Below, piece after piece: positions 1-11,627 of a stretch of 64,000 nt of DNA. Each line of letters begins with the position of its first letter. Position 1 is the stretch's first letter. The notes under the pieces are model-generated. The model was not told where the DNA came from. It saw only the letters and a program-made list of their open reading frames with translations, and did not search any database. A program made the translations under genes and the position numbers. Source of the stretch: Asterias amurensis (Eukaryota > Echinodermata > Asteroidea > Forcipulatida > Asteriidae); NCBI RefSeq assembly GCF_032118995.1, contig NC_092659.1, forward strand, positions 9,093,177 through 9,157,176. Direction: 5' to 3'.

Positions 1-467
1 GGCAGCGCTGTACTGCTCAAAAACATTTGGAACAAGGATGATCCTAACTGTTGAATGGGAAATGCTATTCCCCATGGGCGAATAGGTCTTTTTGATCGCC
101 GGTGCGGATGGGAGTAATAGTGAACGTCACGTGAAGTAAGTTCACCAATCAAATGACAAGGATTTGTATGTCAGTTATATAATGTTAAATATTGTGAGAC
201 ATGGCTCTCTTTTAAGTAACATAGTTTAATAATTTGATTCTGAGAAGCGGTACTATCGCTTCTCAGATTGATTATTTCTATAAATTCCTATAAATTCTTC
301 TTGCGTAGAGATATTTATTCTGGATTTTTGGCGATGTCTTAAAAAGATGTGATAATCTTTTGAAATAAAATTTTCACATGTTAGTTTGATTGTACGTTTA
401 TATAGGATTAAAACTATCGCATGGTTTAACAAAAAAATCATAGCTATACTTTGCTATTATTAATAAG

Positions 468-829
468 GTGATCCATCTTATTCCATTTTAAGTGAGGGTG
501 AGGGAATACACCTGGAGAATGACATCTCGGAAGGCTGGAGTGAAAACTGCAAGACATTCAACAATCCACCCCTAGCGACAAATAGTAGATTCCAGTCTGA
601 GATCATTGAAGTATTAGCATTCCAAGATGTCGGCCACATCGCTGTAGAGACGTCAGAAACACAGTCAGATCCTGCTACAGATCCAGTGGCGGACCCAGTG
701 ATAGAGACTGAGACAGAACCAGCGATAGATACAGTGGGGGAACCCAATGGGGAGAGCTCAACTGTGGATTCAATAGAATTAAAGGAAGTTGTAGCGGAGG
801 AAAGCCCACCAGTTGATCAAGGACCCTAG
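468..829 (+). CDS. TLDc-domain protein, last coding exon (3' partial)
   Basis: The frame is open from a likely acceptor (AG at 466-467) to TAG at 827-829, entering in phase 1. The first ~45 residues read like the end of a TLDc domain (TBC1D24/NCOA7/OXR1-type fold): an alternating hydrophobic strand, then G-W-S-E-N-C-K-T-F-N-N-P-P-L-A, then an I-I-E-V-L-A-F strand matching the usual '..C.TF.N..L....F....lEvw.F' ending. After the domain comes a ~65-residue acidic tail rich in Glu, Thr and Pro, with short repeats of the D-P-A-T-D-P-V-A-D-P type. TLDc proteins act in oxidative-stress protection and V-ATPase regulation, but which member this is cannot be told because all other exons lie left of the window. 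The acceptor has a weak pyrimidine tract, so the exact exon start is uncertain. No AATAAA was seen within 500 bp of the stop. The minus-strand reading of this exon is a shadow. Confidence 0.6.
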
Positions 830-1073
830 CTCCTCCAAGAAGTAGTGAAGAAGGGACGAAAGTGTAACAGCTTCTAGTAGACTCATGGACAAGTCGTTAA
901 ATGTATGTCACGGTGATAGCGTTCCAACTCTCACCGCTATTGATTTTCTTAAGAGACTGCTGGGCCCTGCGAGACTACTGCTCTCAAGTCACGGTCCCAT
1001 TTAGTAGTAGTCTGCAGCCAGCAGCTTTGCTCGAGAGCATTGATTTCCCGAGAGCAGTATTCCATCGAAACCT

Positions 1074-1245
1074 GGGCCCAATTTCATAGAGCTGCTAAGC
1101 AGAAAAAATTGCTTAGCATGAAATTTCTTTCTTGATAAAAACAGGATTACCAACTGCATTTCCATTCGTTGCATATTGCTTTGTACTGGTATTCAGCTGT
1201 TGTTTGCTTGTCCTGAAAATCATGCGTGCGTTTTTGCTTGGTATG
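1074..1245. repeat. GGGCCCAATTTCATAG hairpin MITE, left part
   Basis: Begins with the terminal sequence GGGCCCAATTTCATAG and GCTGCTAAGCA. It continues with the 'gataaaaacaggattaccaac' interior shared with the copy at 6747-6990, but lacks the right terminus. Confidence 0.6.
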
Positions 1246-2059
1246 CGCGGGCTTTACCATTTCATAGCTGGAGGGGCGTTGTGTTGAAAGAAATCATTGA
1301 ACAATTATAATTTTTGCATTTATTTTACTTTTTGACCAAAAAGTGTTGATGTTTTTTGACCGAAAAAGGTATTTATGAATGGGAATCAAAGTGTGTTGAA
1401 TCGGTGGGTTTAAACCACTAGTTGAAAACCGATTCCCTTATTTAAACATGCTTCTCTAAGCAACCATCTAAGACATCATTCTCTCAAATATCCCTGAATA
1501 TTACATGATGGAGCGGTGGGATGCTTTGGCTAGGATGGTCCCTTGGCAGCCTGGTCTCGGATCCAATCCAGAATATTACAATATAACATGGTCTCACAAC
1601 TGAGCTGGGTTAAGATATGCCTCTCTTAATATTTATGCATGAGGTACGTCACAATGCTAACTCAAAACGAGGCGATTGGCGCAGCCACTGCAAGTGATGG
1701 GGAACGTGGGCCCATAGCCTCATTTTGGGTAAGAATTATGATGTCATGCATAAGTATTAAGAGAGGCGTATGGAGCCATGAAAATAATCCCTTCATCATG
1801 ATGTACCCAACCAGTGTATTTAGATACTATACATGTAGGTATCAAGTGTTTGTACATGTAAAACAGTATTACTGCATTATGCAATAATATATCACCGATA
1901 ATTCAATAAATAATTGTGTTTCTATATAGTTAGGGTTAACCACCGGGATAATACTTTTAGGTACTGTTCTAAGTTGTAAATATTATAAAGGTGCTTCATT
2001 GTTTTAATTGAATAGAATTCATGTACAGTACATGGGATTTTGATTTGAGGCATTGCATG

Positions 2060-2785
2060 GTGAGGTATCAATGTATATTTGGTTTGGGGTAACACTATGT
2101 GTACTGATGTATATCTAGATTTTGTTCTTTGGGGATTTTCGTTTGCTATTTATTCTACTACTGTTTTTTCCAGAACTTGGTAGACTTCTCAGTTCGAAAA
2201 AGAATTGTCCTCCTTATTAACTACTATCTGGATGGAAGGTATTAAAGGCAGTGGACACTATTGGTAATTACTCAAAATAATTATTATCATAAAACCTTTC
2301 TTGATTACGATTAATGGGGAGAGGTTGATAGTATAAAACATTGTGAGAAACAGCTCCCTCTGAAGTGGCATAATTTTCGAGAAAGAAGTTATTTTCCACG
2401 AATTTGATTTTGAAACCCCAGGTTTAGAATTTGAGGTCTTGAAATCAAGCATCTGAAAGCACACAACTAATTAGTGAGACCATGGTGCGACAAGGGTGTT
2501 TTTTTCCTTCTTCATTATGATCTCGCAACTTTGATGACGGATTGAGCTGAAATTTTCACAGGTTTGTTATTTTATGCATATGTTGAGATTCACCAACTGT
2601 GAAGACTGGTCTTTGACAATTACCAATAGTGTCGAATGTCTTAACATGGCTGGGACTACTACTTTTGCTTTAGTGGATCTAGGGGACTTCTCGTTAGTAA
2701 CCTCACTGTCACTGAGTGAGTTCTTGATTGGTCTCAATATTTCGGCTAGCTTGCTCTAGTCATCGTCAGGTGAAACTACATGTAT
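2060..2785 (+). mobile_element. Element G, split by a TTAA MITE
   Basis: Both halves match the unbroken copies at 58.0, 60.8 and 62.3 kb: 'cttctcagttc.gaaaa.aa.tgtcct', then 'gggactactacttt', then 'agcttgctctagtcatcgtcagg'. The MITE at 2242-2644 sits between them. No coding capacity is seen. Confidence 0.65.
2242..2644. mobile_element. TTAA-flanked MITE, family A
   Basis: TTAA at 2242-2245 and 2641-2644 flank inverted termini AAGGCAGTGGACACTATTGG and CCAATAGTGTCGAATGTCTT. The ~395-bp length, TTAA target duplication and lack of coding potential fit a non-autonomous piggyBac-type element. Confidence 0.75.
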
Positions 2786-3460
2786 GTCTGTATATCTGTT
2801 GTAGATTTGTATGAAATTTAAAGGCGCTATGCAAAAGCAATGTCGGAAGTGTGTTACCGTACAATATAGCAATAAGTTATACGCAAATAGCATATCACAA
2901 AAGTAATAAATAAACCACTGCAGCTTTCCACGTTTTGTGCACCAGTTGTTTGTACTTGCAAAAGAAACCTTTTTATAAAAAACACACAAATGTACACATG
3001 TTCCTTTTAATGTTTTAGGGGTAGTTAAAAGTATGAGTGATTTAATTGTTAAATATTGAATGTGCATGTTGGCTATCATTTTAGTCCCAACAAATGAAAA
3101 AAGAATGTCTTTGTAACCGCCAGTATTTTTGTCTTTCTACCTTCGAGTGCGCGAGACACGCCTTTTACCATTCACAGTATCAATCGAGGGCGCAATTTCA
3201 GCTGCCATGTATTTGTTGCTGTTGTTGTATAAACAAACTCATTGCATTCCCAAAAGTTTTCAGGAGAAAAATCGTTAACTTTCAAACCAAAATTGAACTA
3301 CCTTGTCAGCTCAGCAAATCAAACTCATGCAGCCATGTATTGGTACTGATAGTTGCAGTCAAATTTGTTGATATCATTACAAGCAAGGGCAAGGGCACCA
3401 AGGCATTTTCTTCTTGGTAAAGGGCATCCTATGAGGAGCATTTATATCCATGCAGGAAGA

Positions 3461-3834
3461 TTAAAGCCATTATACACTTTCGGTAAACAGTATTGTCCAA
3501 GTCCCACACTTCGTGTACCACAACTTATATATAAAATAACAATCCTGTGGAAATTTAGGCTCAATTGGACATCGGAGTCGGGAGAAAATAACGGGAAAAC
3601 CCACTCCTGTTTTCGCACGTTTCGCCGTGTCATGACATGTGTTTATAACAAATCCGTAATTCTCGTTAACGAGAATTTATATTGTTTTACCGTTTTCTCA
3701 AAAAGTAAAGCATTTTATGGACTAATATTTCAAGAGAAGTCTTTCACCATTACCTTCTGTAAACCCTGTAAATTATTTGTAAATCTGTGAACTTTTTTTT
3801 TTTTTGCTGTACCGAAAGGGTCCAATGGCTTTAA
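3461..3834 (+). mobile_element. TTAA MITE, family B
   Basis: Flanked by TTAA. The terminal inverted repeats read AAAGCCATTATACACTTTCGG and CCGAAAGGGTCCAATGGCTTT. An internal palindrome around CTCGTTAACGAG is present. It is the same family as 4281-4653, 11190-11550 and 15838-16210. Confidence 0.75.
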
Positions 3835-4280
3835 TCTGTTTGGGTCGCAAACAATCTGAGAAATTTTTCATGCAGAAACATTTCTCAGATCGAAATGTTT
3901 TTGAATCCCATTCTCTGAAACCACATTCCTTACAAGGGATTCCTTTATCTACATTTGATAGACGATGTGACCTATGTTTACATTCAAACCACCCTCTGTT
4001 GACAAAACACTGTATACGTCATGTTTCGCCGGGCAAAAAGACGCGTAGTCATGGTAAGATTGCATACACTTTCTAGCTGGCTGCCAAAACACAAAGGTTT
4101 TGCCCGGCAGTATGTGCACGAATGTTTTGGTTTTCGAGTGACGTCAGAGGTCACATTTTCTACACATTATCAACAGCTGCAATACTTTTACCAAATTTAG
4201 TTTTTATGGTCATTATTTTTTTGAGTAATTACCAAAGGTAGTTTTGTTTAACAATTTTTAAATGCACAGCAAAAACTATT

Positions 4281-4653
4281 CAAAGCCATTATACACTTTC
4301 GGAACAGAAAAAAACAAAAGTTCACAGATTTACAAATAACTTACAGGGTTTACAGAAGGTAGTGGTAAAAGACCTCTCTTGAAATATTATTCCATGAAAT
4401 GCTTTACTTTTTGAGAAAACATTAAAACAATTATCAATTCTCGACAACGAGAATTACGAATTATAGTAACCACATGTCATGACACGGCGAAGCGTGCGGA
4501 AACAAAGGTGGGTTTTCCCCGCTATTTTCTCCCAACTCCGATGACCGATTGAGCCTAAATTTTCACAGGTTTGTAATTTTATATATAAGTTGTGATACAC
4601 AAAGTGTGGGCCTTTGGACAATACTGTTTACCGAAAGTGTCCAATGGCTTTAA
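4281..4653 (-). mobile_element. TTAA MITE, family B, inverted copy
   Basis: Reverse complement of the 3461-3834 copy, including the internal CTCG..CGAG palindrome and the terminal CCGAAAGTGTCCAATGGCTT followed by TTAA at 4650-4653. The left target site has decayed to TCAA. Confidence 0.7.
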
Positions 4654-5874
4654 GTGTAACAGGCTCAATAGTCAAGTATGGAAACAACATTGTGATAAAA
4701 ATAATGTGTTTTATTCCATTCTTCCAACAGTGGAAATCAAACCATACAGTTTTCACCTGTCGTACAAGTGAACCAATCAAGCATGCGTTTGTGTTAAATG
4801 GTAATCTGGTAAGCACAATTTGTTTCTGCTTAGCTACATGAACTGTTTGTGCTTAAGCAGCTCTATTCAACGGTGCATAGGAGGGTAAGGTTGATTTTGA
4901 CCACAGTATTCTAAATAGAAAATGATTATGGCTACACATTTGTATGTAATGTACATTTCTTGTTATAACCCTTTTATAGTTTCTTTTTTTAAGTAGGTAT
5001 GAAATAACCACTGAACTACATGTATGTTGACCTAAACATTTTACAATATTGCTTTGTTTTGGTTGAACTTATTAGAAAAATATATTAATACCCAACGAGG
5101 TAGATTAATGTGCCATTTTGTACGATCTTTCTTTATAATTTTAGGTCATATTTTAAATAAAATTCACCACAATCCTCTTGCCATCAGTATGAAAAATCAT
5201 TTTTTGGGGGTAACGTTGCTCGTTTTCTAAAAGTCAAAGATCTGGGTATTAAAATGGCGAAATTAATGAATTAGACATAATGAAGAGTGTGGCACTTGAT
5301 TTTTACATTCACAATTACACGTTGTTTAGTTTACAAATACAAGAAAGTCGCACCAATATGATATTGATATTACTTTTATTTAAATGTAATATGATTTGCA
5401 TCACCACTGATACATGTTTGTTACAATTGTGGATTTGGGTTGAATTAATAAAAGCGTTATTGTGGGATTTGGTGTATAAATCTTGCCATTGAATGAAAAA
5501 TAATAAGTTCGTCATTTTGTTGGTGTCAAAGATCTGTTTACTATGAAATAAAAACCAATTTTAAACATAAATATTCAAAAGTATTACAGTTTATTTTTAC
5601 ATTCACACCAAGTTGTTGTTTAGTTAAAAACACAAGGAAGAGTTATAAACATAGTACATGTACCTGTTAATATTTCACATTATTCTTAATATTTGTATCA
5701 AAATTGAACATGATGAAGATTATGCTGGTGCAAGCATGTGTATTTCCAACCAGGCCTGTATGCTTAATTTTTGAAAGGGCAAGTGCACCAAGGCATTTTC
5801 TCCTTGGAATAGTAAAGGGCATCCTATGAGGACATTGTAAATTTCTACCAGAGCATTTCAAAGGCAAATGACCA

Positions 5875-6114
5875 GGGCCCAATTTTATAGCGCTGCTTAG
5901 CGGCCGATTTTGTGCTTACTGTGCAATTTCTATTTCATAGCGCTGCTAAACAAAAAGGCATGCTAACCTTCTGGTGCTTATCGCACGAAAATAATTGCAA
6001 ATCAACGGTAAACATGCAATATGGCCACCCAATTTTTTTGCTAGGGCTAAAGCAAATTTTTCTGCTACAGTAAGCATGCAAAATTTGCTTAAGCAGCGCT
6101 ATGAAATTGGGCCC
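5875..6114. mobile_element. GGGCCCAATTTCATAG hairpin MITE
   Basis: Starts GGGCCCAATTTTATAGCGCT and ends AGCGCTATGAAATTGGGCCC, an almost perfect terminal inverted repeat. It is about 240 bp with no coding potential. Confidence 0.75.
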
Positions 6115-6746
6115 TAGGGGCATGGAGGTAATCACGTTTGTTACCTCCCTATGTATCAGACCTGTCTTGTCATGGTTTTTTTTAAAGATAAAAAGTGTTC
6201 AAGTACGTGTAAGTGATTCGGTGAGTATACATTTTTCCTGTGAATCACAGTCTTTTTCATTATTACAAAAATTCATATTCTATTGTTATATTTATTCAAT
6301 ATCCTGAAAATAATTTTTGTCTCAGTTTTAGCATGTTAAAACGTGTTAACCGGTTATGGTATGCAATGGTATAATACCATAATTGGATAATACTTTTTTA
6401 CATGCTAAAATAATTTCCGTCTCACTGAGACAACAATTATTATGTGACTAGTTTTACTAATTTCTAAAAAACTACAGCATCTCAGTAAGTAATATTTTTA
6501 AGAAATGCTTTCTACTATCAAATTTTGAAAAAGTACCCAAGTCCTTGGTCAGTAGGAGCATTATTGAACTGTACGTTTACCCAACACCCCAATTCTACAG
6601 ACAGCGGTTGCAGAAATTGGACTGTACCAGGCCATGAATTTCATCCTTGCTTGGGCAAGGCAAATTTTTATTTTGCAAAGGGCACTTCCATTGGAAAATG
6701 TCAAAGTCTAAGTGAAGCTTTTGGAGGGGCACCAAGGCCAAGACCA

Positions 6747-6990
6747 GGGGCCAATTTCATAGCGCTGCTAAGCACACAAATTTGCTTAGCATGACATTTT
6801 GGCCTCGATAAAAAACAGAGTTGCCAACCAAATTTCCACGTGGTTTTCAGGATAAGCAAACAACAGCTGAATACCAGTAACAAGCAATTTGCAACAAATG
6901 GAAATATGGTTGGTAATCCTGTTTTTATCAAGGTAGAAATTTCATGCTAAGCAAATTTTTGTGCTAAGCAGCTCTATGAAATTGGTCCCA
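6747..6990. mobile_element. GGGCCCAATTTCATAG hairpin MITE
   Basis: Terminal inverted repeats GGGGCCAATTTCATAGCGCT and AGCTCTATGAAATTGGTCCC. The inner arms also pair ('gttgccaaccaaatttcca' with 'tggaaatatggttggtaat'), so the whole element can fold into one hairpin. Confidence 0.75.
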
Positions 6991-7209
6991 GGACAATGGA
7001 GGCCATGGTCTCCATGTAAGTCCAGGCTTGCTGTACTTAGTAACTAAAGTAACTTGTACAGATTCAATTCAATATACATTTTACCAATTAGTTCTCCGAT
7101 GATTGCCAAGTAATAATAATAATAACCAGTTTTTATATACGGTTTTCACAAAAGTGCTTCCAACATTATTACCCCTGGTTACTGTGCTAAATAATACTAA
7201 TTTAGGAGG

Positions 7210-7215
7210 TTTATT
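7210..7215 (-). terminator. Candidate polyadenylation signal AATAAA
   Basis: AATAAA on the minus strand, about 316 bp past the stop codon of the small helical-protein gene. Assigned by position only. Confidence 0.35.
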
Positions 7216-7530
7216 ATCCTTACTGGCAGCTGAATTGCGAGGGACAGGACTAATGTTGGAGCAGCAGGCATGCAAGGGCACTTAGGGCAGCCAGCCACAT
7301 TGTCCATACAACCACCAAGCACATCCACAGAGGGAGGAAGACAGGAAAGGCCTGGAGAAAAGCTGACGAGAACCAACGCATATTCTCTACCCGCATACGG
7401 CTCACCTTGGAACCACCCAATTGGTGAGAGGCCTTGCTTAGCGCACCAGTCTACCATGTACCGTGTGTAATTGTCTATAAATTAGCTCTTAAATGGATTG
7501 TCAGTCATCACGGGGCTAAGACCTCTGCCG

Positions 7531-9896
7531 TTACCTCTTCATCGGAATGCTTAGTAACTTCTCCAGGTGTTGTATTTCCTCCAAAACGGAGTCTTCGGTT
7601 TTCATCTTTTCTATCTGTGCAAAAAAAAAAAAAAAAAAAAACGAAACTCAACAGGCCTGTGACAACTATCTGGCAGTTCCGTTGGCAGTTAAACAAATTA
7701 AATGCATTAAGACCGGTTCATACTTCCTGCGAATGCGAATGCAAAGCGAATTTTGGTGACGGAACAATCTGTACGGGCTCCATTTCCCTTTGTGATGCAA
7801 TGAAAATCGCATCGCACGAAGCATTCGCAGGAAGTATGAACCGGGCTTTAGTGTCCAGGGGTTGGGAAGTTTTTTTCTCTTTTTTTTTTTCTCATCTGCA
7901 TGTAAAAAGAGTTCTCGTCTGATAAACATGAGCTACAGACTCCTTCAGTCTTGTAAATTTTCCCAACAAATTTGAGCCCTGCTATTGACCCAATTCACCT
8001 GACTTCATCATCAGAAAAATCTTGAATGCGCCATACTGGTGGCGATTTCACTGTGCGTTTCAATATATAACTCTATGCTGTGCGTTATGCAGTGAAGTGC
8101 ACATTTTAGGCGACGCAGCGTTAATACACGTAAACCTAACTGCCCACTAACACGGTGAGCGTGGCATCAGTCGCCTCGTGTGACGCGCATGCAAGGGGTC
8201 ATTACACTATCTTCATTCAGAGAGTGTATTTTTTAGTTTACTGAAAGCAGCAAATGCTAGTATCACCAATGCCGTACCTCATCTTGATTCAGATAGGGCA
8301 AGGATGCCTTAGGTTCACTGAAAACAATATTTTACAGCGTTTCCACAGCAGATCAAACAACCTCCATACCTGGTTAGCCTCCAGTTTGACGCCCTGTTCT
8401 TGTTTCTTCTTCAGTTTCTGTATCTGATCAAGTTTCTTGTGAAGAGTCTTCAGTTTTCTTTCCTCTTCTCCAAGACTCGATGTCGACATTGCCGAGGCTG
8501 TGGCCCCTTTTGTTGCTGATACGGTGATAGTTTCAACTGCCTTAGCGAGGGCTTCTTGACTATCTTTGTCTTCAGAATCTATCTTGGGTCTGATAGAGAA
8601 AAGAAAATGGTCACGATAATCATACTTGTCCATAAAGGATCTTCTTACATGTCTTAATGGTCACATAGTAGGAGGGTCGACTATGTAAACGCATTGCACA
8701 CTGGCATAGATCATCTGTCATTAAACACAGCAGGTGATGATTCTAAATGGTCAAATAGTAGGAGGGTTGACTGTGTAACTGCATTGCACACTGGCATAGA
8801 TCATCTATCATTAACCACTGTGCTGGATGATTCTAAGAGGTCGAATAGAACTGCACATTGGGATAGCTTATCTTCCATTTAACACTCCAATGGATGATTC
8901 TCAATGGTAAGATAGTAGGAGGGTTAAAATCAAGATGGACCACAGTGATACAACTTACTTGTATCCAGCAGCAAGATCTTGTGCTATCCAAAGCTGTTGT
9001 CTCAACTTGTTTGCCAAGTCGTGGTTCTAAAAGCAGAAAGTAAAGAACACGTTATTTGATGCATCACGGATACCTTTATAGAAATGCTACTTAATTTTTG
9101 TTAAAAACTCTCTCTAAAGTGTCTTGAACTTTCACATTATTTGTTGTTGTTGTGTTGTGGTCGAGCACTGGACTCCATTTCTGGTGGTAAAGTTATTGGG
9201 GTTTGGGTTCGAGTCCTGGTTATAATTTTTCACTGTGTGTGCACACATTCTTATTTGTTTGAAGCCTTTTTTTTATGTTGAATTATTTTCAAACATTTTG
9301 TCATGCTCATAAATGTCAGGTTATCCCAGCCATACAGTCATATAATGTTGTTGGGCCCCTGCTGCTCCAGCTTGGGTTAATAACATTGAGCAGGGGATCG
9401 GAGAAGGGGAAACGGGGAAAGGGTTGTATGGCCTAAGCGTTTTAAAAATAAATTTCCATCTATTACAACTATGGACAGACAGTAGGAGGGTTGACTGTGT
9501 CGTGAGCAACACAATTGGTTCACCAAGCAGGTAGTCGCGACTATTTGTGTAGTAGTCGTGCATGACTTGTTTAAGCAATCTATAGTCGCGACATATTTTT
9601 TATAGATTTTAAATTTGCATCGGGGATAAAGAATATTAATTTTGGTTTTTACCCATACACCGATGTGTGTTAGCACTCGACACTAGTCGCCCAGGCTTTA
9701 AGTAGCTCCCTCAAGTAACTTTACAATGTACCTTGTCAGTCTTAGCCTGGGCAAGTTGTTCCCTTAGTTCCAGTACAGGGTCAGTTTTCTTCGCCCCTGC
9801 TGGTCCTCCAGTGATGTTTTCCTCAATTTCAAAACCACCGCCATCGTGTGGTTTCTTGCTGGAGCGTTTCTGGTTCTTCTTCTGAGCTTTGGACAT
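7531..9896 (-). CDS. Small basic helical protein with eIF2A/PYM-type C-terminal region (complete, 4 exons)
   Basis: Coding exons on the minus strand: 9896-9732, 9026-8959, 8589-8370 and 7614-7531. They join in phase (0, 2, 0) to 178 codons plus TAA. Start: ATG at 9896 has an in-frame stop six bases upstream, and a pyrimidine-rich acceptor ends shortly before, so it is probably the true start. Residues 1-15 (MSKAQKKNQKRSSKK) resemble the basic patch of PYM and eIF2A. Residues ~40-75 form a helical segment (L-E-L-R-E-Q-L-A-Q-A-K, then A-N-K-L-R-Q-Q-L-W). Residues ~115-178 form a coiled-coil stretch with K-L-K-T-L-H-K-K-L-D-Q-I-Q-K-L and L-E-A-N-Q-I-E-K-M, close to the C-terminal region shared by eIF2A and PYM (WIBG). 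Those families bind ribosomes, so a translation-linked role is plausible but inferred. It lacks the beta-propeller of eIF2A, and no N-terminal mago-Y14-binding domain was found. The last exon's acceptor follows a 22-base T run. Confidence 0.72.
7985..8200. repeat. Interspersed repeat (copy also at 36.5-36.7 kb, inverted)
   Basis: Contains 'gacccaattcac', 'gcagtgaagtg.acattttaggcgacgcagcg' and 'cacggtgagcgtggca', all matched in inverted order at 36500-36690. Nothing coding. It lies inside the last intron of the small helical-protein gene. Confidence 0.55.
8640..8930. repeat. Degenerate tandem repeat, ~75-90 bp unit
   Basis: About three units containing 'catagatcatct.tcatta', 'gatgattctaa' and 'atagtaggagggtt'. 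It sits in the intron between exons 2 and 3 of the small helical-protein gene. Confidence 0.6.
9145..9240 (+). repeat. tRNA-derived SINE head
   Basis: A-box-like 'tggtcgagcactgg' and B-box 'gggttcgagtcc' spaced as in a tRNA, embedded in the first coding intron of the small helical-protein gene. Confidence 0.5.
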
Positions 9897-10247
9897 CTTT
9901 CAGTTTCTTTAACTTTTAAAATGATAAAATTAAAGAACAGTTTAAAGTGATAGTTATATAGTAATTATAGTAAATATTATTTATTAAAAAGTGGTCACGC
10001 CATACGGAAACTTTTCCAATCCGGTCTATCACAGGATTTAAAAATCGCTTCGTTCGAGACTACCAATCATGCCAATAGCAATACCATTCAATTCATAAAT
10101 TAAAATAGACGCCAGAGGCCAGAGGGTAAGTGTCCAGTGACTGGGGCGCTAGTAGAAATTATAGAATAGATTCCTTTTTTCGAAATTTTGACATTATCGG
10201 TCATCTAGCGCCTAAATCGCTGGGTCTACGTTCATCAATAAACTTAC

Positions 10248-10400
10248 TCTGAATCTGATCACGATGTGTATGCAGACGTGATTTCAACTCATTCAATATA
10301 CGGGGTAACGTTCCTATCGTATCACACCAATTCACCAACCGCAGCATTGAGTAAGCTCACCGTGCTTTCATGGAGGCCGCCATCTTGGAAAGTGTATTGA
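10248..10400 (-). promoter_or_regulatory. Candidate 5' UTR exon and initiator region of the small helical-protein gene
   Basis: On the minus strand CCAAGATGGCGGCC (10374-10387) matches the YY1-type initiator often found at animal housekeeping gene starts. A strong donor TTCAGA/gtaagt ends at 10248. An alternative donor follows the ATG in that motif, but its phase does not fit the next exon, so the ATG is more likely in the 5' UTR. The exchanger gene is divergent to the right, and its own noncoding first exon was not located. Confidence 0.4.
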
Positions 10401-11189
10401 TGTGTGAAATCTCGAGGGCACGTCTTTTTGCATGTGCGGTCATGCTGCACACACTAGGCGCTCTACACCAAAACAAACACACCCCACAACAGGCAGAATG
10501 TTGAATGTAGGGGCAGCATGTGAGAGGAGGAATGCAATCCAGATCCAAATCTGTGTTTTATAAATATCTTGCTGACAATAGCTCTAGCTACTCGACGTTA
10601 ACCAGGCGCGGTTCAGAATCCAAGGGCCCTACTGAACAAGGACAGAGAAAACCCACCGAAAGACGTCCTGTCTTCATCAGCAGCTAAGCTATAGCCTATT
10701 TTTATAGGTAAATATTTTATTAACATAGAGAAAAATAGACTCAAGAGCAGCAAGATGTACCATGCATGAGCATGATATACAGTGAATGACGTGTGTGTAC
10801 ATCATAATTCTTTTCCTTGCTGAATGCTATATAGCAATCAAATCATGGAAAGTAGTACTTTTGGAAATAATTCTTTTAATTAATGAACTATCTGTCTCAT
10901 GCTCTACATAAATTAAAAAAAAAAAGATATTAAAATACTGAAAGATGCAGGAATTGGGATTTTTAACCATCATCATGGTTTAACTTCCCGCCAGATCATG
11001 ATGGATTAAATGGGATATTTTTGAATGCTAGGTGGCAGCAGACGGTCAATTGGACAACGTAAATTCAATTTCCATTGTTAACGTTGTTCTGAGCGCATTT
11101 ATAACCAATAATAACCAAGAATAATGGTAAGTCTGCTGCCACCCAGTGCAGTGTTCCAAAAATCACCCATGAAAGCAATCGCACAACAT

Positions 11190-11550
11190 CGGTAAACAGT
11201 ATTGTCCAAAAGCCCACACTTTGTGTTTCACAACTTATAATATTATAACAAAACAAACCTGTGAAAACTCAAAGGCTCAATCGGTCATCGGAGTCGAGAG
11301 AAAATAACGGCAAACCCACCCTTGTTTTCGCACATTTCGCGGTGTCATGACATGTGTTTAAAATAAATCTGTTATTCTCGATGTCGAGAATTGATAATTG
11401 TTTTAATGTTTTCTCAAAAAGTAAAGCATTTCATGGAATAATATTTCAAAGGAAGTGGTTCACCATTACCTTCTGTAAACCCTGTAAGTTATTTGTAAAT
11501 CTGTGAACTTTTAGTTTTTGTTCTGTTCAGAAAGTGTCCAATGGCTTTAA
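11190..11550 (+). mobile_element. TTAA MITE, family B
   Basis: Shares 'ggtaaacagtattgtccaa', the central hairpin and the right terminus 'tccaatggctttaa' with the copy at 3461-3834. The left end has decayed. It lies just upstream of the first coding exon of the exchanger. Confidence 0.65.
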
Positions 11551-11627
11551 GGCCTCTACATTGTAGCTCTGTAGCCCATGTTGTAATAACTCAACATTTT
11601 GTTTTTGTTTACAGCTGATCTGTTACC

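Larger units (their letters stand above)
830..7500. other. Intergenic region without a recognised gene
   Basis: No exon with family resemblance was seen on either strand. The stretch holds MITE copies (2242-2644, 3461-3834, 4281-4653), GGGCCCAATTTCATAG hairpin elements (1074-1245, 5875-6114, 6747-6990), one interrupted copy of element G (2060-2785), and fragments of a repeat containing 'caccaaggcattttc' (3383-3440, 5776-5880). About 4900-5650 is AT-rich with nothing distinctive. 7240-7460 has short open frames on both strands that were not recognised. Confidence 0.7.

Noticed and set aside
478..747. Minus-strand Ser/Val/Gly-rich frame of 89 codons
   Set aside because: Shadow of the plus-strand TLDc exon and its acidic repeat tail.
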